This document shows, in pieces, positions 59,990 to 64,000 of a stretch of 64,000 nt of DNA. The notes below the pieces were generated by a model that had not been told where the DNA came from, searched no databases, and was given only the letters and a program-made list of their open reading frames with translations. A program made the translations under genes and the position numbers. The DNA is taken from NCBI RefSeq assembly GCF_002261475.1, contig NZ_NEVN01000006.1, positions 124,001 through 188,000 of the forward strand. Direction: 5' to 3'. How positions within the stretch are numbered: position 1 is the first letter of the stretch; the number at the start of each line of letters is the position of its first letter. This DNA is from Bordetella genomosp. 5 (GTDB lineage Bacteria > Pseudomonadota > Gammaproteobacteria > Burkholderiales > Burkholderiaceae_B).

Positions 59990-61534
59990 ATGTCACTCAC
60001 CCCCGGCGACATCTACGTCACGTTCAATCAGCGCCTCCAGGCCTGGACCGCCTCGCAGATCACGCATTTGAAAGACGAGGGCAGTGAGATCGCGGTGTTG
60101 ACGCTGGACTGGGTCGGCGCCGATTTGCCCGACGCGGCGGCACTGGCGGCCATGAAACCCGCCCATTTCGATTTCTATTTCTGGCGCGACCGCGTCGAGC
60201 ACATGTGGATCCGGGGACCGGTCCCCGCGCAGGCAAAACACGTGGGCTGGCGCGAACCGCTCGTGACGGAGGAGTCGCGCTCGTACGCGGGCGGCTGGTC
60301 GGACGGCGACTCGCATGAGAACCAGCGGCGTTGGAATGCGATCGATGCCGACGCCCGGGCACGCTTCAAGGCCGCCGCCCACGCCGACACGCCCGACCAG
60401 ACCGTGCTGCTGGAGCTGCCGGGCCGCAAGATCACCCGCGCGATGCGGGGCCTGGACAGCGCGGCCTTGCTCGCCGCGCCGTCGCTCGCCACGTTCGACG
60501 ACATGCCCCTGCTGATGAAGCTGCAGATCGACGCGCCCGTGGCCGGCCTGATGGACTGGATCTGCACCAGACCTATCCTCAACGAACTGGACTACGCCAG
60601 CCTGGGCGAGCCGGTCGTCGACCTGCGCGGCACCTCGTTCGGCCGGGTCGCGATCGACGTGACCGGCGTGCGCGCGCTGTATCTGAACGACGGGCTGGAT
60701 GCGCTGTCGCTGCGCGGGGAGGTGCATCCGGACCTGGTCGTGCACGCCGAGGACGACGGCGCGTGGCTGCGGCTCGAACGTGAGAACGCCATTGCGTCAG
60801 GCGCCGGGCTGGCACGACTGGGCACGCTGTCGCTGCGCGGGATGAAGACGCTGGACTGCGCCGAGATCGCGCGCGAGTTCGCGCATCTGCATTCGCTGTA
60901 CATCTGGGGCGCGCCAGGCGTGGCATCGGGCATCGAGCGTCTGGCCGGCCTGCGCGAGTTGGCCATGCTCATGCTCAACGACATTTTTCCGCCAGCCGAC
61001 GCCCGCGTGCCGGGCCCGGACGCCTGGCCGCGTCTGCAGTCGCTCTGGCTCACCAGCATGCCGGCCGAGATTCTCGCCCAGGCCAAAAAGGACTACAAAA
61101 AGGCCGCTGCGGCGGGTCTGGACCTGGAGCTGAGCAAGCCGCGCAAGGCCGAATGGCTCGCCGCCAATCTCGATAATCCGTTCCGCGAGTGGGACGGCAG
61201 CGAACACATCGGCGCCGCGCAGGCCAAGAAGGCCGCCACGCTGTATCGCAAAACCCGCGGCGACGCGCTGAAGGCCGCCGCCACGCACGCCGGCGACACC
61301 GCCGCGCTGATGGCGGCGATGTCGGCCGTCGTGCGGGCCTACACCGAAGGCTTCAACGCGCTCGACCGACGCACCGGCTTCATCGAAACCGTGGAGCGCG
61401 ACCAGATCTATATGGCGTTGATGGGCATCCTGGACGCCGCCGAGGCACGGCTCGCCGAAGTGGCCGGCGAGGGCGCGGCGACGCTGGACCGCGATGCGCT
61501 CGACCGCGCGGTGGATGAGGTGCGGGACTTCTGA
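59990..61534 (+). CDS. Large hypothetical protein with leucine-rich middle
   Basis: A 514-residue cytoplasmic protein that I do not recognise by name. From about residue 200 to 360 it shows repeated L-x2-L/D-x-S patterns, for example LYLNDGLDALSLRGEV, LGTLSLRGMKTLDC and LHSLYIWGAPGVASG, that resemble leucine-rich repeats. The C-terminal part is helical and Ala/Lys-rich, with AAAMSAVVRAYTEGFNALDR-type heptads. It has no signal peptide or membrane helix. Alone in its transcript, it ends 2 bases from the convergent cupin gene. Confidence 0.65.
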   Translation: MSLTPGDIYVTFNQRLQAWTASQITHLKDEGSEIAVLTLDWVGADLPDAAALAAMKPAHFDFYFWRDRVEHMWIRGPVPAQAKHVGWREPLVTEESRSYAGGWSDGDSHENQRRWNAIDADARARFKAAAHADTPDQTVLLELPGRKITRAMRGLDSAALLAAPSLATFDDMPLLMKLQIDAPVAGLMDWICTRPILNELDYASLGEPVVDLRGTSFGRVAIDVTGVRALYLNDGLDALSLRGEVHPDLVVHAEDDGAWLRLERENAIASGAGLARLGTLSLRGMKTLDCAEIAREFAHLHSLYIWGAPGVASGIERLAGLRELAMLMLNDIFPPADARVPGPDAWPRLQSLWLTSMPAEILAQAKKDYKKAAAAGLDLELSKPRKAEWLAANLDNPFREWDGSEHIGAAQAKKAATLYRKTRGDALKAAATHAGDTAALMAAMSAVVRAYTEGFNALDRRTGFIETVERDQIYMALMGILDAAEARLAEVAGEGAATLDRDALDRAVDEVRDF

Positions 61535-61536
61535 GC

Positions 61537-61971
61537 TCAGGCGCTCAGTTCCAGACCATGACGCGTCATCACCGTCTTGAGCTGGGCAATGTCGGGCGGG
61601 CCGCCCGCGCCCAGCACCTGGGCCACTTCGCGGAAGTAGTCGGGGCCGATGTTCGCGGGCGAGAACACAACCAGTGCGCGCGCGGGCACGTCGCCGGGGT
61701 TGGAAAAGTGATGCACGCTGCCGCGCGGCGAGAAACAGTGATCCCCGGCGGCGAGCACGCGCACACAGTCATCCACGCGGTAGGTCAGGGTGCCTTCGAG
61801 AATGTGGATGGTTTCGTCGACATCGGTGTGACGATGCGGAGGTGGGACCTTGGCCTGCGGCTGGACCACCATTTCCGCCATCACCATGTGGCCCGTGGTG
61901 TCGTTGCCATCCACCAGAAATCGCATCGACAGAGAGCCGATGGTGATGAGTTCATTGCGCTGAGCTTCCAT
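61537..61971 (-). CDS. Cupin domain protein
   Basis: A 144-residue single-domain cupin, started at ATG 61971 with AGGGAG upstream (an ATG at 62046 would overlap the MarR gene and its operator). Metal motif 1 is PPPHRHTDVDETIHILEG, motif 2 FSPRGSVHHFSNPGDVPAR, so a bound metal is likely. It may be an isomerase, dioxygenase-like enzyme or ligand-binding protein. It is divergent from a MarR regulator with a perfect palindrome between them, so it is probably derepressed by a small phenolic or similar ligand. Confidence 0.85.
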   Translation of the reverse strand: MEAQRNELITIGSLSMRFLVDGNDTTGHMVMAEMVVQPQAKVPPPHRHTDVDETIHILEGTLTYRVDDCVRVLAAGDHCFSPRGSVHHFSNPGDVPARALVVFSPANIGPDYFREVAQVLGAGGPPDIAQLKTVMTRHGLELSA

Positions 61972-62013
61972 GAGAAGGCTCCCTGAGTGATGCGGGTTGT
62001 CGAAGGTGTTGTG

Positions 62014-62028
62014 GTAAAGTGACTTTAC
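62014..62028. promoter_or_regulatory. MarR operator, GTAAAGT-G-ACTTTAC
   Basis: A perfect 15-bp inverted repeat in the 73-base gap between the cupin and MarR genes. AAGTGACTTTACTG and a further AACACTTTA nearby extend the theme. Typical MarR-family operators are 15-20 bp palindromes in exactly this position. Confidence 0.65.
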
Positions 62029-62044
62029 TGAACACTTTATCGAC

Positions 62045-62515
62045 ATGACTACTCCTCGTCAATCTCAATCCGAACAGCGCTTTGCCGGAGATCCGGATCC
62101 GGACGATCCGCTCATCGGCGCGCGCCTGCGCTTCTGCCTGACACAGGTCGAGCAACAGCTATGCGAGGCGCTCGCCGCGGCCGGCTTTGCCGACATTCAA
62201 GTGGCCCACTTCAAGGTCTTTCGGTTTCCGCCACCGGAAAACGAGCGGCCCATCGATCTCGCGCAGCGCGCCGGCATGTCGAAACAGGCCATGAACTATC
62301 TGCTGGTGCAGCTCGAAGAGGCCGGCTACCTCGTGCGTCACAGCATCGACGGCGCGTCCGCGCGTGTGGTGTCGCTCACCGAAAAGGGTTGGCGCGTGGC
62401 CGAGCTGCAGCGTGCCACCGTGCGGGCCATCGAGCAGCAATGGGAGGCGCGGGTCGGGAGCGCGCGGTTCCAGACGTTTTATGCCGTGCTGAAGGACCTC
62501 ACGGACGCCGCCTGA
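62045..62515 (+). CDS. MarR family transcriptional regulator
   Basis: A 156-residue winged-helix regulator. The DNA-binding region (about 68-115) reads PIDLAQRAGMSKQAMNYLLV and LEEAGYLVRHSIDGASARVV, with the beta wing and its basic residues. The N-terminal helices form the dimer interface; the start ATG 62045 gives a normal length. Divergent from the cupin gene with a palindrome in the gap; probably autorepressed and responsive to an aromatic ligand. Confidence 0.85.
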   Translation: MTTPRQSQSEQRFAGDPDPDDPLIGARLRFCLTQVEQQLCEALAAAGFADIQVAHFKVFRFPPPENERPIDLAQRAGMSKQAMNYLLVQLEEAGYLVRHSIDGASARVVSLTEKGWRVAELQRATVRAIEQQWEARVGSARFQTFYAVLKDLTDAA

Positions 62516-62607
62516 ATGGCGCCCGCCCGGACGGGCTAGCGCCCCGGGCGTACGCGGCGACAGCGCCCCGGGCGCAGCGAGGCCCGGAGCGCTGCCTTAC
62601 GCCTCGA

Positions 62608-64000
62608 TCAGAAGCGCCAGCGCAGGTTCACCTGGGCGCCGTGTTCGCGGCTGTCCTTGGCGAGCTGGCCGGTATAGCTCACGCCCAGCGTGGTGGCGCG
62701 GCCCACGGCGAGATCGGCGCCGAGTTCCAGCACGGCCGCGTCGCGGGCGATCGGCGCACCGGCCACCGTGAAGGCCTGACTGCCTTCGAAAGCCAGCCGC
62801 GAGGTCGGCGTGACGTCGCCGAACAGATGGCGCCAACCGAGCATGGCGCTCAGCCGGCCCGCCAGCGTGCCCACGTCGACGTCCTGCGTGCCGCGCAGGC
62901 CGAGGGTCGTGGTGGTCTGGGTGGTGCGCGTCGCGCTGCCGGACAGCGCGGCGGCACCACCCGATTCCGAGAACGCACGGCTGCGCAGGTCGCTCCAGGC
63001 CACGCCCACGAACGGCTCGAGCGTGGTGCGCGCCGTGGCGTCCCAGCGGTAGCCCAGCTCGGTGAAGAGCTGCGTGGTGCTCGCGCCGTATTCGGATTCG
63101 AGCTTGGCCGTCTGGCTGAGCGCGTTGCGCTCGGTCGAGATGTCGTGCCAGGTGTAGCCCGCGCCCAGCATCAGTTTCCACGCGCCGGGGCCGGCCTCGA
63201 ACGAACGGCCGCCATACAGCATTGCGGTATAGCTCGAGACGTCGGCGCGCGAGGCGCGCTCGCGGGTGTCGATGTGGCTGTCGGTGTAGCCCAGCGCCGC
63301 GCCGGCGCGCCAGCCCACGCCGACCGCATGGTCGGCACCGACGAACACGCCGCCCGTGCGCTCGCGCGTGCTCGCGGTGTTGCCGGTGCGGTCCTGCGTG
63401 CGCCAGTTGCCGAAGACCTCGGCCCAGGCGGGCTGGGCGTTGGAGCCGGGCAGCACGCTGGCCGAGGGCGCCGAGTCCGACACACCGGCCGCCGCGGTTG
63501 GCGCGCCGGGGCGCAGGCCGGCATCGAGATTGGCCCGCAGCTTGGAGAAAGACAGGTTGCGCGGTTGCGCCGCGCCCTGCGACAGCGAGCCCGTCACGCC
63601 CGCGTGAGCCTCGCCGGTCAGGCTGTTGAACACCGCCGGCGGCGCTCCTTCGGGCAGCAGCAGCACGAAATCATGCAGCGCCGAGCCGGCGGGCAGTGTT
63701 TCGAGGGCGGTGGCGACGGCGCGCTGATTGCGCGTCTGGGCCAGATCGGCAAACACGATCGGGCGCGTCGGCGCGGGTGGCGGCACCGGTTGCGCGGGCT
63801 CGCCCGGCAGCGGCGGCTCGGGGGGAGGCGGCGCGGGCGGCGGATCGACCGGGTCGACCGGATTCACGGGGTCGACCGGGATGGTCTTGCGCTCGAGCGA
63901 GAGCGCGACACGCTGCGCCTCGTAGTCGAGCTTGGGCACCAGATAGGCAAAATTCGACTGGACCGTCTTGAATTGCCCGGCCAGGGTGCCACTGGTGAGA
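62608..64000 (-). CDS. Autotransporter, C-terminal beta-barrel part
   Basis: A type V secretion protein cut by the window end; the frame is open past base 64000, so the signal peptide and most of the passenger are missing. Visible from the N-terminal side: LAGQFKTVQSNFAYLVPKLD (end of the passenger beta-helix with its autochaperone), a Pro-rich linker (PPPAPPPPEPPLPG) and a beta-barrel domain of about 280 residues ending VNLRWRF. The C-terminal Phe is the BAM signal. An in-frame GTG at 63939 is not the true start. Codon use is like the rest of the window. Confidence 0.88.
   Translation of the reverse strand, partial: LTSGTLAGQFKTVQSNFAYLVPKLDYEAQRVALSLERKTIPVDPVNPVDPVDPPPAPPPPEPPLPGEPAQPVPPPAPTRPIVFADLAQTRNQRAVATALETLPAGSALHDFVLLLPEGAPPAVFNSLTGEAHAGVTGSLSQGAAQPRNLSFSKLRANLDAGLRPGAPTAAAGVSDSAPSASVLPGSNAQPAWAEVFGNWRTQDRTGNTASTRERTGGVFVGADHAVGVGWRAGAALGYTDSHIDTRERASRADVSSYTAMLYGGRSFEAGPGAWKLMLGAGYTWHDISTERNALSQTAKLESEYGASTTQLFTELGYRWDATARTTLEPFVGVAWSDLRSRAFSESGGAAALSGSATRTTQTTTTLGLRGTQDVDVGTLAGRLSAMLGWRHLFGDVTPTSRLAFEGSQAFTVAGAPIARDAAVLELGADLAVGRATTLGVSYTGQLAKDSREHGAQVNLRWRF

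Noticed and set aside
62539-62575. Duplicate GCGCCCCGGGCG palindromes between MarR and autotransporter genes
   Set aside because: The palindromes have almost no loop and no T-run, so a terminator call is not supported beyond GC-rich bias.

Overview
This is a GC-rich bacterial chromosome segment, most like a betaproteobacterium of the Alcaligenaceae (Bordetella/Achromobacter type). I base that on three orphan Bug/TctC-type solute receptors, two general porins ending in an aromatic RHRF motif, a classical autotransporter, many LysR regulators (five, plus one IclR and one MarR) and long CoA-ester catabolic operons. The assignment is by gene style only; no rRNA or tRNA gene is visible.

Layout. 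1-5.3 kb: end of a DUF6152 protein, small membrane and secreted proteins of unknown function, a porin and a DUF1624-like membrane protein. 5.5-11 kb: LysE exporter, a 13-bp tandem repeat, then a porin overlapping an Fe(III)-type ABC importer (ATPase, binding protein, fused permease) that ends in a terminator. 11-16 kb: DHDPS-family aldolase with an atypical SDR, divergent LysR, and a second LysR/SDR divergent pair. 16-25 kb: ankyrin protein, DUF2625, a GAF-EAL phosphodiesterase, a Bug receptor/amidohydrolase pair with its LysR, DUF421, and an old yellow enzyme with its LysR.

25-33.2 kb is an accessory region: a 14-bp minisatellite, a 51-residue membrane protein, a VOC-family pseudogene with two in-frame stops, a lipoprotein, an unknown membrane protein, a catalase-like/LodA/LodB cluster (predicted quinocofactor amino-acid oxidase), and many copies of a hairpin-forming repeat whose core reads GTGTCAGACTRCCTTTT. 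Beside these repeats lies a 59-bp copy of part of the next gene.

33.2-48.2 kb is a catabolic island of 14 genes in two divergent operons under an IclR regulator: crotonase, AMACR-like racemase/CoA-transferase, acyl-CoA dehydrogenases, ADP- and AMP-forming acyl-CoA synthetases, two MaoC hydratases, SDR, two Bug receptors and a thiolase-like/DUF35 pair resembling steroid side-chain retro-aldolases. Together they suggest activation and shortening of a methyl-branched carboxylic acid; the substrate is not known.

48.3-53.9 kb: LysR, then PLP dehydratase, D-glutamate cyclase-like, RidA and MFS transporter genes (a hydroxy- or D-amino-acid utilisation operon). 53.9-57 kb: a translationally coupled four-gene operon (acyl-CoA dehydrogenase-like, PIG-L deacetylase, NodS-like methyltransferase, family 2 glycosyltransferase), the best candidate here for an undescribed biosynthetic system. 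57-64 kb: DUF2383 protein, a second atypical SDR, MFS efflux pump, a 514-residue unknown, cupin with divergent MarR, and the C-terminal half of an autotransporter cut by the window end.
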